From Taudactylus pleione (Eukaryota > Chordata > Amphibia > Anura > Myobatrachidae), in NCBI GenBank assembly GCA_031769625.1, contig JAUIMM010000135.1, positions 4,158,001 through 4,222,000 on the forward strand: 64,000 nt of DNA, in the 5' to 3' direction. Below are positions 46,119 through 55,455 of this stretch, piece by piece. The translations under genes were made by a program, and so were the position numbers. The stretch's first letter is position 1. Each line of letters starts with the position of its first letter. The notes under the pieces were generated by a model. That model did no database searches and had not been told where the DNA came from. It worked only from the letters and a program-made list of their open reading frames with translations.

Positions 46119-46301
46119 TGAGTACTTGTTGCCAGGGCATCCACTGATGAAGTCCTGCACGATGAAACTGCCGTTATGAACTTATAAATATAGGGGCAAA
46201 AATTCTGTAATTAATAATAAATAAGCCCGTTGGAGTTGTGACAAATAATAATGTAATGTATATTTACGTAACACATTGATTTTCCCTTTTTCTTTGTACA
46301 G

Positions 46302-46469
46302 CTAAAAGGATCCCTCTCCTTGAACATCATTAGTGCAATTATCAGCCTTGTTGCCTTCATCCTACACAGCGTTGATCTAGCAATAATTCGCTGTTATTAT
46401 TACAACTACTATTATTATAACAATAATTATTATGATAATTATGACTACAACAGATGCCAGGGACAACTT
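46302..46469 (+). CDS. MS4A family protein, coding exon 4 (TM3 and large extracellular loop)
   Basis: The exon lies between TTTGTACAG and GTAAGT, is 56 codons long and phase 0. It starts LKGSLSLNIISAIISLVAF, the K-G-S-L-x-x-N-I-x-S-x block that opens TM3 in MS4A proteins. It continues through the membrane to an extracellular loop, CYYYNYYYYNNNYYDNYDYN, then RCQGQL. Two cysteines (178 and 199 of the joined protein) bracket 20 residues, of which 11 are Tyr and 6 Asn. In CD20 the equivalent loop carries a disulphide, so pairing of these cysteines is plausible. The coding DNA here is made of TAT/TAC/AAT/GAT triplets and resembles a decayed microsatellite. The frame is kept and both splice sites are good. 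Confidence 0.9.
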
Positions 46470-46669
46470 GTAAGTTTAAATGTTTATTGACCACAACCTA
46501 AGGAATGAAGTAATACTGTGCTCTTTAATCAGGTACTACTGTATTATCCTTCAAAATACTGGTAATCATACAGTAGATTATATTACAGTATGTAGAATGT
46601 ATATTTAATATCTGGAGGGTGTTTGCATGTGATCAGACATGTTTTATATTATTGATTGCCTACAAGTGG

Positions 46670-47190
46670 TGGGTGTGATCCGGCGGTCAAAATCCCGATG
46701 GGTGAAGATCCCGACAGTGCAGGTAAATATACTAACCCTCCCCCTTCCCCCCCCCCTAACTCTCCCTTAGGGGTGCCTAACCCTAACCTCCCCCACTAGT
46801 GCTAACCCTAACCAACCCCCAGGGGTGCCTAAATCTAACCCCCTCCCCGCACCCTAAACCTAACCTCCACTCGGGGGGTGCCTAACCCTAACCTCCACCC
46901 GGGGGTGCCTAGCCCTAAACCCCCTTTCCCTAGCCTAACCCTAACCCTCCCAAGGGGGTGCCTAACCCTAAGTCCCCACGGGAGCCCCTAAACCTAACCC
47001 TCCACTCCTGCGGCTGTCTGCTCTCGATGCCCGGCTTACCTTCGTTCAGTATGCCGGGCATCAGGATTTCGGTGGGTGGATAATGATAGCCATCAGGATT
47101 TCGACGCCTATCATTAGTCCCATGCCGGGATTTGACAGTCGAGAAGCCGGCTGTTGGTATTTCGACCATCAGTGTCCTGACTACATCCCT
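46670..47190. mobile_element. CCCTAA-rich non-autonomous element
   Basis: Subterminal GGCGGTCAAAATCCCGA at the left pairs loosely with ATTTCGACCATCAGTGTCC at the right. The interior is a degenerate series of CCTAACCCTAACC with GGGGGTGCCTAACCC units (46730-46995). Related to 56173-56690. It is not a telomere: the units are irregular and interspersed. Confidence 0.65.
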
Positions 47191-47304
47191 TGCATATATT
47201 TAGAAACATATTAAAATATATACTTTCATTATTTGAGGAAATATAAAGGAAAATAATTAGAATGTTAATGTATGCATCTTCTATAATACATCAAAATGGT
47301 CTGG

Positions 47305-47400
47305 ATTTGAGGGAGATTTATCAAAGCTTGGAGAGTGATAAAGTGGAGAGAGATAAAATACCAACCAATCAGCTTCTAGCTGCTTTTCTTTCCCTCACTT
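47305..47400. repeat. Half of a hairpin MITE
   Basis: GGGAGATTTATCAAAGCTTG followed by ACCAACCAATCAGCTTCTAG, matching the left half of the family at 36514 and 8131; the right half is missing. Confidence 0.55.
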
Positions 47401-48740
47401 ATACAGTGCCATCATCTCCTCCCCCTGCCGAAAACAGCACCAAACCTTTGGGTTTGCCCACCCCGCTGCTCATTTAGGTACTATGACAGCTGCTGCAGCA
47501 ATGATTATAAATGTTGTCCATGTTCTGCTATGTTTTGTACTATGATAGGGCCCATACATCTAGACTGTATCAGGGTAATTCCCCATTCTTCCGGGGTCAG
47601 GGGATGGGAAAAAGCCAACATGTTGGACAGTCTTGATTACCTGATTCTGATCACAAAATGATCAGAATCTGTAAGTGGCAGTGACAGAGTGGATCTTAAC
47701 AGACCCCCTGTCCTCCACTGTTCATATCAAGCTGTCAGTCATTCAGTCATCTCTTAGGCATGCATTACGGTAGGAGAACGATAGCTCAATAACTAACTTG
47801 TATTACCAAAATCACTCTTTGTTCTGTACAGACATACTATTTTATAGCACTCTGATTTGCATAGAGACAAAGAAAATCACACTGCACATGTGCCAAAATT
47901 TGCTTATCTGCTATTTTAAATATATATATATATTAATATGTATTTAGCATTTTTCAAGCATTACATACATCGTCAGTAGGTAGCAGTATTGTCTAACTTA
48001 TTAATAAGCGAATGTTAGCATCATTACATTTTCTTTGACACATCATAAAAGATTCCACTTGTATCTCTTCTTCACTGTTCTCAGTAGACGCATTTATCAA
48101 AAGTAAATACAATGATTGCTAGGGGTGTGCACCGGCCACTTTTCGTGTTTTGGTTTTGGATCTGGATCTTTCTTCGTGTTTTGGATCTGGATTGGTTTTG
48201 CCAAAACCACCCTTCCGTGTTTTGGGTTCTGGGTTTTGTGTTTTGGATCTGTATTTTTTTGAAAAAAAGCATAAAAACAGCTTAAATCACAGAATTTGTG
48301 GGTTTTTCTGCTCCTATGCTATTATTAAACTCAATAACCTTCATTTCCACTAATTTCCAGTCTATTCTGAACACCTCACAATATTGTTTTTATGGCCAAA
48401 AGATTGCACCAAGGTAGCTGGATGACTATGCTAAGCGACATGAGTGGGCGGCACAAACACGTGACCCATCTAGGAGTGACACTGCAGTGGCAGACAGGAT
48501 GGCAGTTTGAAAAACTAGGCCCCAAACAGTACATACTGCAAAGAAAAAAAAGAGGTGCAAGATGGAATTGTCCTTGGGCCCTCCCACCCACCCTTATGTT
48601 GTATAAATAGGACATGCACACTTTAACAAACCAATCATTTCAGCGCCAGGGTCTGCCACATGACTGTGGCTGAAATGATTGGTTCGTTTGGGCCCCCACA
48701 AAACAAGCTGGCAATTAATGTGTCCCTGCACAAACTGGCT

Positions 48741-49766
48741 CTACGGAGGCAAGATGTCGTCCTCATCCTCCTCATCCACCGATTCCTTGAATAAAACAGG
48801 AAAAGGGGATTTAGGTGTCCCTGGACTGCTTACGGTCTTAGCCAAAGTTTCTGAACTTGACAGTAACTTTTTATGAACGCGCTGCAGGTGCCGTATAAGG
48901 GAGGATGTTCCTAGGTGGTTAACGTCCCTACCCCTACTTATTTCACCTTTACATATGGTACATATGGCAAGACAGTTGTTGTCCGGATTTGGATAGAAAT
49001 ATTGCCAGACCAAAGAGGTGGAATGTTTGGTCTTTTGCCCAGGCATCACCGTGATGGGCTTTTTCATCCCACGGACAACAACTGTCTCCCCCGGAGCCTG
49101 ATTTAAACAAACCACATTACCATCAGAATCCTCCTCGCCAACTTCCTCCTCAGTGCCACCTACACCAGTATCCTCATCCTGTTGTACTTCAACAGTGACA
49201 TCTTCAATTTGCATATCAGCAAGTGGACTGTGGGTGCTCCTTTCAGCACTTGCAGGGGGCGTGCAAATGGTGGAAAGAGCCACCTCTTCCCGTCCAGTGC
49301 TGGGAAGGTCAGGCATCGCAACCGCCACCACACTTGGACTCTCCTTGGGGATTTGTGATATCTTCTTAGAACGCACAGTTCTTCGCTGTGCTTTTGCCAG
49401 CTTAACTTGTTTGATTTTTTTAGCGGGAGGAGGGCTTCCATCGTCATGTGAAGCTGAACCACTAGTCATGAACATAGGGAAAGACCTTAGCCATTCCTTG
49501 CCACTCCGTGTCGTAAATGGCATATTGGCAAGTTTACGTTTCTCTTCAGATGATTTAAATGTTTTTTTCAAGGTCATTTTCCTGAACTTTGTCATTTGGG
49601 ATTGTATGTGCCCTCTACTATGACATTGGGCATCGACCTTGGCAGACGACGTTGATGGCATGTTATCGTCTATGTCATGACTAGTGGCAGCAGCTTCAGC
49701 ACTAGGAGGAAGTGGTTCTTGATCTTTCCCTATTTTATTTTTATCGGAGAAAGTTTGGTCCTCCAT
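48741..49766 (-). CDS. Truncated hAT protein: BED finger fused to acidic tail (341 aa)
   Basis: An intact frame from the same ATG as the full transposase. Residues 1 to about 320 follow the autonomous protein closely, including the charged N-terminus and the BED finger (Cys269, Cys272, His293, His298). An in-frame deletion then joins SSPGTPKSPFPVLFK directly to the last 14 residues, ESVDEEDEDDILPP. The whole catalytic domain (both Asp and the Glu) and the dimerisation region are gone. If expressed from its intact promoter, it could bind the element's DNA but not move it. Such products can repress transposition, as the P-element KP protein does (analogy only). The open frame over 1 kb suggests recent origin or retained coding. 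Confidence 0.85.
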   Translation of the reverse strand: MEDQTFSDKNKIGKDQEPLPPSAEAAATSHDIDDNMPSTSSAKVDAQCHSRGHIQSQMTKFRKMTLKKTFKSSEEKRKLANMPFTTRSGKEWLRSFPMFMTSGSASHDDGSPPPAKKIKQVKLAKAQRRTVRSKKISQIPKESPSVVAVAMPDLPSTGREEVALSTICTPPASAERSTHSPLADMQIEDVTVEVQQDEDTGVGGTEEEVGEEDSDGNVVCLNQAPGETVVVRGMKKPITVMPGQKTKHSTSLVWQYFYPNPDNNCLAICTICKGEISRGRDVNHLGTSSLIRHLQRVHKKLLSSSETLAKTVSSPGTPKSPFPVLFKESVDEEDEDDILPP

Positions 49767-49779
49767 TTATGTTATATTG

Positions 49780-50460
49780 ATATATATACGTGCGGCTAAG
49801 GCGCACACAAACACAGAAAATATTTTTTTATTTTTGCTGGAGAGTAGTGCACTTTGTGGGTTACACCACCCTTTAAGAAATGATCCAGCCGGCTCTTTAC
49901 TTATGGGACACAGGCGCACGCTTGGCGTTGCTCCTTAGTTGATGCACGTGCAGTCACAGTGCACACAATTCACAAACACAGAAAATATTTTTTTATTTGG
50001 TTTGGAGTGCCCTTTGGGGGTTACAGCACCCTTTAACGGACAAGCCAGCCAGCCTTTTACTTATGGGACACAGGCACACCGCTTGGCGCTGCTCCTTCGT
50101 TGATGCACGTGCAGCCACAGTGCACACAATTCACAAACACAGAAATTTTTTTTTTATTTTGTTTGGAGTGCCCTTTGGGGGTTACAGCACCCTTTAGCGG
50201 TCAATCCAGCCGGCCCTTTATTTATGGGACACAGGCGCACGCTTGGCACTACTTTGTTGATACACGTGCGACTACTGCGCACACAATTCACAAACGCAGA
50301 AAATATTTTTTTATTTTGTTTGGAGTGTACTTTGGGGGTTACAGCACCCTTTAACGGACAAGCCAGCCGGCCCTTTACTTATGACTCAGGCGCACGCTTG
50401 GCACTACTTTGTTGATGCACGTGCGGCTACTGCGCACACAATTCACAAACACAGAAAAAA
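49780..50460. repeat. 160-bp leader array, 4 units (hAT copy 4)
   Basis: Four CACGTG-bearing units (about 49942, 50103, 50263, 50418) with more divergence than in copies 2 and 3; some read GCGTTGCTCC in place of GCACTACTTTG. Confidence 0.88.
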
Positions 50461-50785
50461 TATTTTTTTTTTAGCACTTGGGGGGAGCACCCCTGACGGA
50501 CAGAGTACCCCCTGGACAACACTACAGCACCCCTTTAGGACTGGGACACTGCACAAGACTTTGGAGTGGACACAGCCCCTATGGACAACTGACTGCACAA
50601 CACAGTCCAGCCAGCCCCTATGGACTTTGAAGTAGTGGACACAGCCCCTATGGACAGCAGCACAGCACAGCACAACACTACACTGCACTACACTACACTA
50701 CACTACACTACAACACTACACTACACTACACAGCCCAGCCAGCCCTAACTCCCACCCTCCCTTTTCACTGTCCACAGCCGAGTGA

Positions 50786-50816
50786 GAAAATGGCGCCGAT
50801 GCGGGTACCTTATATA
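50786..50816 (-). promoter_or_regulatory. hAT promoter block, copy 4
   Basis: TATATAA (50810-50816, minus strand) and GGCGCCATTTTC (50786-50797), identical in layout to copy 3. Confidence 0.65.
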
Positions 50817-51039
50817 GGATCCAAAACCCGCGAGACCCGGAAGGCGGGATGATGACGTTTTGCCTCCATTTCAGATCCGAGTCAGGCGGGAAAAGTCGAG
50901 CCTGACTCGGATCGGCCTCGGATCGGGGGGGGGGGGGTCGGGGGGGTTCGGATTTCAGAAATCAGAACCCGCTCACCCCTAATGATTGTATATAACCATA
51001 TATCTCTTCTAGTTTTAATTAGCAATCATGAGTCCATTT

Positions 51040-51082
51040 TGTATGAACATATTTCTAACTGGAAACCTAAAGCTCTGGGGCC
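51040..51082 (+). pseudogene. Relic resembling the 3' end of MS4A coding exon 1
   Basis: AAACCTAAAGCTCTGGGG (18 bases) is identical to the last bases of coding exon 1. The preceding CATATTTCTAACTGG resembles AATATTTCTGACATCC of that exon. Instead of a GT donor the sequence continues CCCT, so it could not splice the same way. It is probably a remnant of a duplicated MS4A exon (inference). Confidence 0.45.
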
Positions 51083-51369
51083 CTCTTTCATTCAGAGACA
51101 ATGCCTCATACTGTACATACTAGTTTTACTTTTTAGCATTGGAACAACAAAATGGAAGCACGCTTAAACGTGTTTCTTATCTTTTTCAGCAGATTTTTAG
51201 CATGTTGAATTTCCCCTATTCCAAGATGGATTGGCAATCATCAATGTCCACCAATTAGCGTTTTTTAACGCTGATTGGCGGATCCGATCGGCGTCGCCAA
51301 AATGGGAAAGCGCGTTGCAGGTGTATGTAATTTTTTTCTTGTTTTGTTCATACTGTTTCTGTTAATGTA

Positions 51370-51431
51370 CTCTGTTGGGCGCTAAGGACCCCTTGTAGTG
51401 CCATATAAATAAGGATAATAATAATAATTAC
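51370..51431. repeat. LINE/SINE-type 3' tail with (ATA)n
   Basis: TTGGGCGCTAAGGACCCCTT, TGCCATATAAATAAGG and an (ATAATA)n run form the typical tail of a dispersed retroposed element; its body is not recognisable. Confidence 0.5.
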
Positions 51432-51486
51432 TGTCATTTTTCTAGGACAGCCTGTAAAATGACAGAAGCTGATTGGTTGATGGTAA

Positions 51487-51664
51487 GGGGTCTATTTACT
51501 AAGCCTTGGATGGGGATAAAGTGAATGGAGATAAAGTACCAGCCAATCAGCTCCTAACTGCCATGTCACAGGCTGTGTTTGAAAAATGACAGTTAGGAGC
51601 TGGTTGGCTGGTACTTTATCTCTGTCCACTTTATCCCCATCCAAGGCTTAGTAAATAGACCCCT
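51487..51664. mobile_element. Long hairpin MITE, GGGGTCTATTTACTAAGCC arms
   Basis: The two arms, each about 75 bp, are almost perfect inverses. Landmarks are CCTTGGATGGGGATAAAGTG and GTACCAGCCAATCAGCTCCT with their inverses. The loop is near ACAGGCTGTGTTTGAAAAAT. The related hairpin is at 53853-54027. Confidence 0.85.
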
Positions 51665-53102
51665 TTATCTCTCTCCAATGTTAGATACATCTCCACCAGG
51701 GTGTTAGTGATGCCAAATAACAGTGCTTTATCCAATGTCTGATATAGTTATGGGGTCAAAAGCAAAGGAGGACTCATTAGCTCTCAGTATGCTTTTCTTC
51801 TGATGGTATGCTATATTTGCATGCCATGCAACATACATATGAACTTGACAGAGAGAGAAAGCAGGTTCCACAATACCAGGACATGTACAGGCTAATTGCT
51901 TGTGCCAAGTACAGTTTGTAACCAGAATTACCCAACAGTGACTTCCATACCAAAGGCCTGATACTGAGTTGGTTGCATCCTCAAAAATGGATGTATTTTA
52001 TGATTTTCCACCGGCTGCGCAGGCATCAGAAATGAGGTCTGAGTATGTATCTCACCATGCATCTGCACTAGCAGGTACGGTAGCTCAGAGGGTCTAATGT
52101 GAAATGGATGTTTCTGGGGCGGCAACTGGCTGGTATTCAAGCAGATGTAATTAACAGATTCATCTCTTAGGAGTGACATGGAAGTGTTGAGTACATGTAG
52201 ACTGACCTCCAAGTTCTGTCTCAGCATGCTGATGGAGATGGGATGCCTGTTTCAGACAGATTATTTGTGCCCGGCATGGGGTGGGTGCTAGTAGCGATAA
52301 TAATAATGCCGGATGCCATTCTTTATTTAGTACAAACCTTCACCCACTATAGTATAGCACTTCAAAAGGAATGGTAATTTATCACACTGTAACATTGTAA
52401 ACTATCATACAGGGAACCAGTACATTACGTCTACCTGTTTCTTTAGCCAATTCCAAGTTTATCCATCTGACACTCAGGGTGGGATGTGTCAAACCTAAGA
52501 ATGCAGTCACAAAAAACTGCCATCTTCTGAGGTTTGCTGCAAACCTTATATGCATAAAAGTGGTCCTCAGTGGATATCGGAGGATATCTGATGTGGCCCA
52601 CCGGCACTACAGTCCTCATAGTAGGCAATGTGGCTGCAATGAGCTGGTATGCAGCAAGCTCCAGAAAGATTCACTTGTTCCCAATTCATATGGCTCCCTA
52701 TATGTATAAATAGGGAGCGCAGCAGATATCTGCATCAGCCTTGTGGCACAGTAGTCCCCATAGATTTCTAGGATGCTGCGATCTGGTCGCACATATCATG
52801 CCCGCTTGCTAATGCATCATTAGATCCATTTTCTTTTTGCAAAAATCCCTGAAGAGGCATCTGAAGAATCACTATCTTTTACTTGTGGTTTTAACCCCCA
52901 GAGCATAATCCCGGAAGACTATGCATCCCCAGGACAGCTCTATATCGGAAGATCTGTCCCAGCAAGAAAGTATTCCTGCTGGTTTACAGGCAAATAAGTG
53001 GGAGATTATCACATTTTTGGGGATAAATGATCCATCTATACCCCTATGTTATTCTCTTTACCTAGAAAGTAAGTGGAATAAATTTACCATAACAGGGGCT
53101 TA
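51665..53102. other. Intron 4 spacer, nothing recognised
   Basis: No domain or bounded repeat was established. The open frame at 52921-53103 has no recognisable family. Confidence 0.4.
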
Positions 53103-53503
53103 GGGAGTGATTCATAGATGTACACATTGCCAATATGTATGCATTTGAGCGATTATTGGTAAACTACTCATTCATATAAATTACACTGCGCAGGTGTAAA
53201 GGTAAATTACCATTGTCGCTCGCAGCCACTATTTATCTGCAGTGTGCTTGACAGACTGGAAGCATTTGGGAGAAGTAGTGGGGGGAGTGGTGGCAAAATG
53301 CCTGCAATCCCTAATGCAATAAAAATGGCTCTGGCATCATAGTACATGCTGCCATTCTGCACAACCAAAGGGCTACTCGGAAGACCGACTATCGTCTTTG
53401 CATACAGATGCCTACATTTGCAAAGGCTAGACGTCTGCGATATTTGCGCATTTTTGCACAGACACGGAAGCATTAGCATACTGTACATCTCTGAATCAGG
53501 CCC
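53103..53503. mobile_element. GGGCCTGATTCAGA-type MITE, TSD TTA
   Basis: The left end GGGAGTGATTCATAGATG and right end CATCTCTGAATCAGGCCC are inverted. TTA flanks both sides (53100-53102, 53504-53506). The interior is unlike the serial-hairpin members. The TTA target fits PIF/Harbinger. Confidence 0.75.
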
Positions 53504-53852
53504 TTAGACTGCACAAGAGAAATTAGTAGTGAGTCTTCCCATTACTTACACTTGCTTCTGCAGCCACAGTGCGAGTGTCAGACACATCCCTCACATTGTC
53601 ACTCACACTGTTACTCTTTAGTATTCTGGTCACCACTAGCTGAAATCATTCTCAAAGGTGATGATAGAAATGATTTATAGAGACTGATGCAGATGGGGTA
53701 GGTTTTCCATATATCCCTTCCATTTATAGATGCCTGGGTGACACATCCAAAGGCTCTCAGACATTCCATTGCACAATTTTTGTAACCTAACAAAAGCGTA
53801 ACATAATTATCCATGGGGGCTTCATTGTTTATCTGACCAAAGGGTTTAAGGT

Positions 53853-54027
53853 GTCTATTTACTAAGCAGTGTTAGGACACAGAGTGAAAAGTGATAAGGT
53901 GCCAGGTAAATCAGCTCCCAACTGTCATCTCACAGGCTGTGTTTGAAAAATGACAGTTAGGAGCTGATTGGCTGGCACCTTATCACTTTTCACTCTGTGT
54001 CCTAACACTGCTTAGTAAATAAACCCC
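53853..54027. mobile_element. Long hairpin MITE, GTCTATTTACTAAGCAG arms
   Basis: The left arm runs through AGTGTTAGGACACAGAGTGA and the right arm is its inverse (TCACTCTGTGTCCTAACACT). The loop is ACAGGCTGTGTTTGAAAAAT, shared with 51487-51664, so the two are one family with different arm sequences. Confidence 0.85.
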
Positions 54028-55005
54028 TGTGTGAGTTTCAGGTTTAACAATGATTATTCCTGTGCTCTATGATGGCAACATTCAGTAAACCAGGGGTCAT
54101 TGGTAATAACTTGGGGCAGTTTGAGGACAAAAAACACACGCTGAACATCACCACGACCCTCTGGTCCAGTAACTGCCCCCCCCCCGGTTCAATGACCCAC
54201 CAGCAAAGCACATCAAAGCATCAACAGTGCAACACCCACCTCTGCAACACCATTACCCACGAACCCAAAACCCTACCGGTAGGTAAGTACTTTGGGACAT
54301 ATAACCATTGTGTGGGACACCGCCTGGGTACACTTACCTGACTTTCATCCCCCCAAGCACAACACCAGGGACTCTAAAGACTGTCGACCAAAGGTCCAGC
54401 AGGGGAGACATGCCAGTCACTGAACTGCACAGCAAGGAGCCCCCTGAAAGGGTCCAACCCACCTCCCCACCCAGAGTCTCATCCACACCCCACCATCTCC
54501 CCCCCACACCATCCTATTCTGACCCCGGAATCAAAATAGGAGTAGCATTGTGACTGCTTCAATAAAAGATTTGGCCCCCTTCAATTTGTCTGGTTTTACA
54601 TTCACTCGCGCCACCCACCACAATCACCTACCACATTCTCAACACCAAGACATACCACACCCCCATCATCACAGGAAGAACGCACCTTTCTCCTCTCTTT
54701 CAAGTTATCCATAACAAGACCCGGTACTCCTGCAAAAAGGTGCAGCACTTCCCACATCCCAGAACTTCCCACACCAACACCATCAATACAACACACCTTT
54801 CCGCCTGCCTACACAGAAGAGCGCAGTCCAACAAAATTTAAATCATACTATATAGTGTATACTGTTTGTGATGGCTCAGGACACCACAAGGATTACATGG
54901 TGTTTGACTGTAAATTATAACTGTAGCATGAATTACAGCTTGACCAATAAGCATCATTGTTATTTAAATATTTAAATATTATCTGTTTTGGCTTTGTGTT
55001 CACAG

Positions 55006-55128
55006 ATCGGTGGATATGTTGTTGAATCTCTTCTCCTTGTGATAAATCTGCTGCTGTTCTCTGTGTCCCTCTCTATCTCCATTTGTGGATGTCGTTCTCT
55101 ATCACATGTACCACAAACTATTCCCCAG
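55006..55128 (+). CDS. MS4A family protein, coding exon 5 (TM4)
   Basis: The exon lies between GTGTTCACAG and GTAAGA, is 41 codons long and phase 0. It encodes IGGYVVESLLLVINLLLFSV and the following SLSISICGCRSL. This is the fourth transmembrane helix with an acidic residue near its start and a cysteine-containing cytoplasmic border, as in other MS4A proteins, where a Cys near the TM4 end is common (possible palmitoylation). It then begins the cytosolic tail (SHVPQTIPQ). Frame and splice signals are intact. Confidence 0.9.
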
Positions 55129-55455
55129 GTAAGAGAAAGATGGATGTTGTTGTACATGGGAATCTGACTTTGCCTGATTCATGTTGTTTAATGCCTGCAG
55201 TACCATGTCTCACCACTGTGTTATTTCACTGTACTGCTTGACAGCTACTGCTGCAAAATGTGTTGCTTTAGGTTTTGTCCCCAGCTTAGTAAAGATGTTG
55301 AGAGCATGCTGACCACAGCTCCCGATATCCATATATGTCTGTATGATTGAGCACATACACAGACACAGCAATTGGCGATGAACCCAGGCCACATCTCCCA
55401 GATCAGTAGGGAAGCGGAGTGGCAGCATTTGTGAGAGAATCACTTTGCACTCTAT

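Larger units (their letters stand above)
36289..46301 (+). other. MS4A intron 3 (10.0 kb)
   Basis: A phase-0 GT...AG intron containing the complete hAT (36562-42616) inside a hairpin MITE, then a chain of hairpin MITEs from 42751 to 46118. The remaining gaps (36289-36513, 43859-44112, 46119-46301) show nothing recognisable. Confidence 0.85.
48120..50981 (-). mobile_element. Internally deleted hAT, copy 4, TSD ATGATTGC/T
   Basis: The ends TAGGGGTGTGCACCGGCC and ACCCGCTCACCCCTA are those of copy 3. The flanking octamers ATGATTGC and ATGATTGT differ at the last base. At 2,862 bp it is less than half of copy 3: about 2 kb of transposase is deleted and the leader array has only 4 CACGTG-bearing units. 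Promoter and hairpin are kept. Confidence 0.92.
46470..55005 (+). other. MS4A intron 4 (8.5 kb)
   Basis: A phase-0 GT...AG intron with a CCCTAA-rich element, hAT copy 4, an exon-1-like relic, and hairpin MITEs. The 47400-48119 and 51665-53102 stretches show no recognisable gene. In 54028-55005 short open frames and an AATAAA at about 54561 are present, but no family was recognised. Confidence 0.82.

Noticed and set aside
46730..46995. Interstitial telomere
   Set aside because: CCCTAA words are irregular, mixed with GGGGGTGCC units, and sit inside a bounded mobile element.
51928..52227. 99-aa minus-strand frame
   Set aside because: No domain was recognised and nothing shows expression; probably decayed repeat sequence.
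54069..54553. Possible small Pro/Thr-rich gene with a nearby AATAAA
   Set aside because: Two overlapping frames of low complexity with no family match, splice signal or promoter, so not supportable as a gene.
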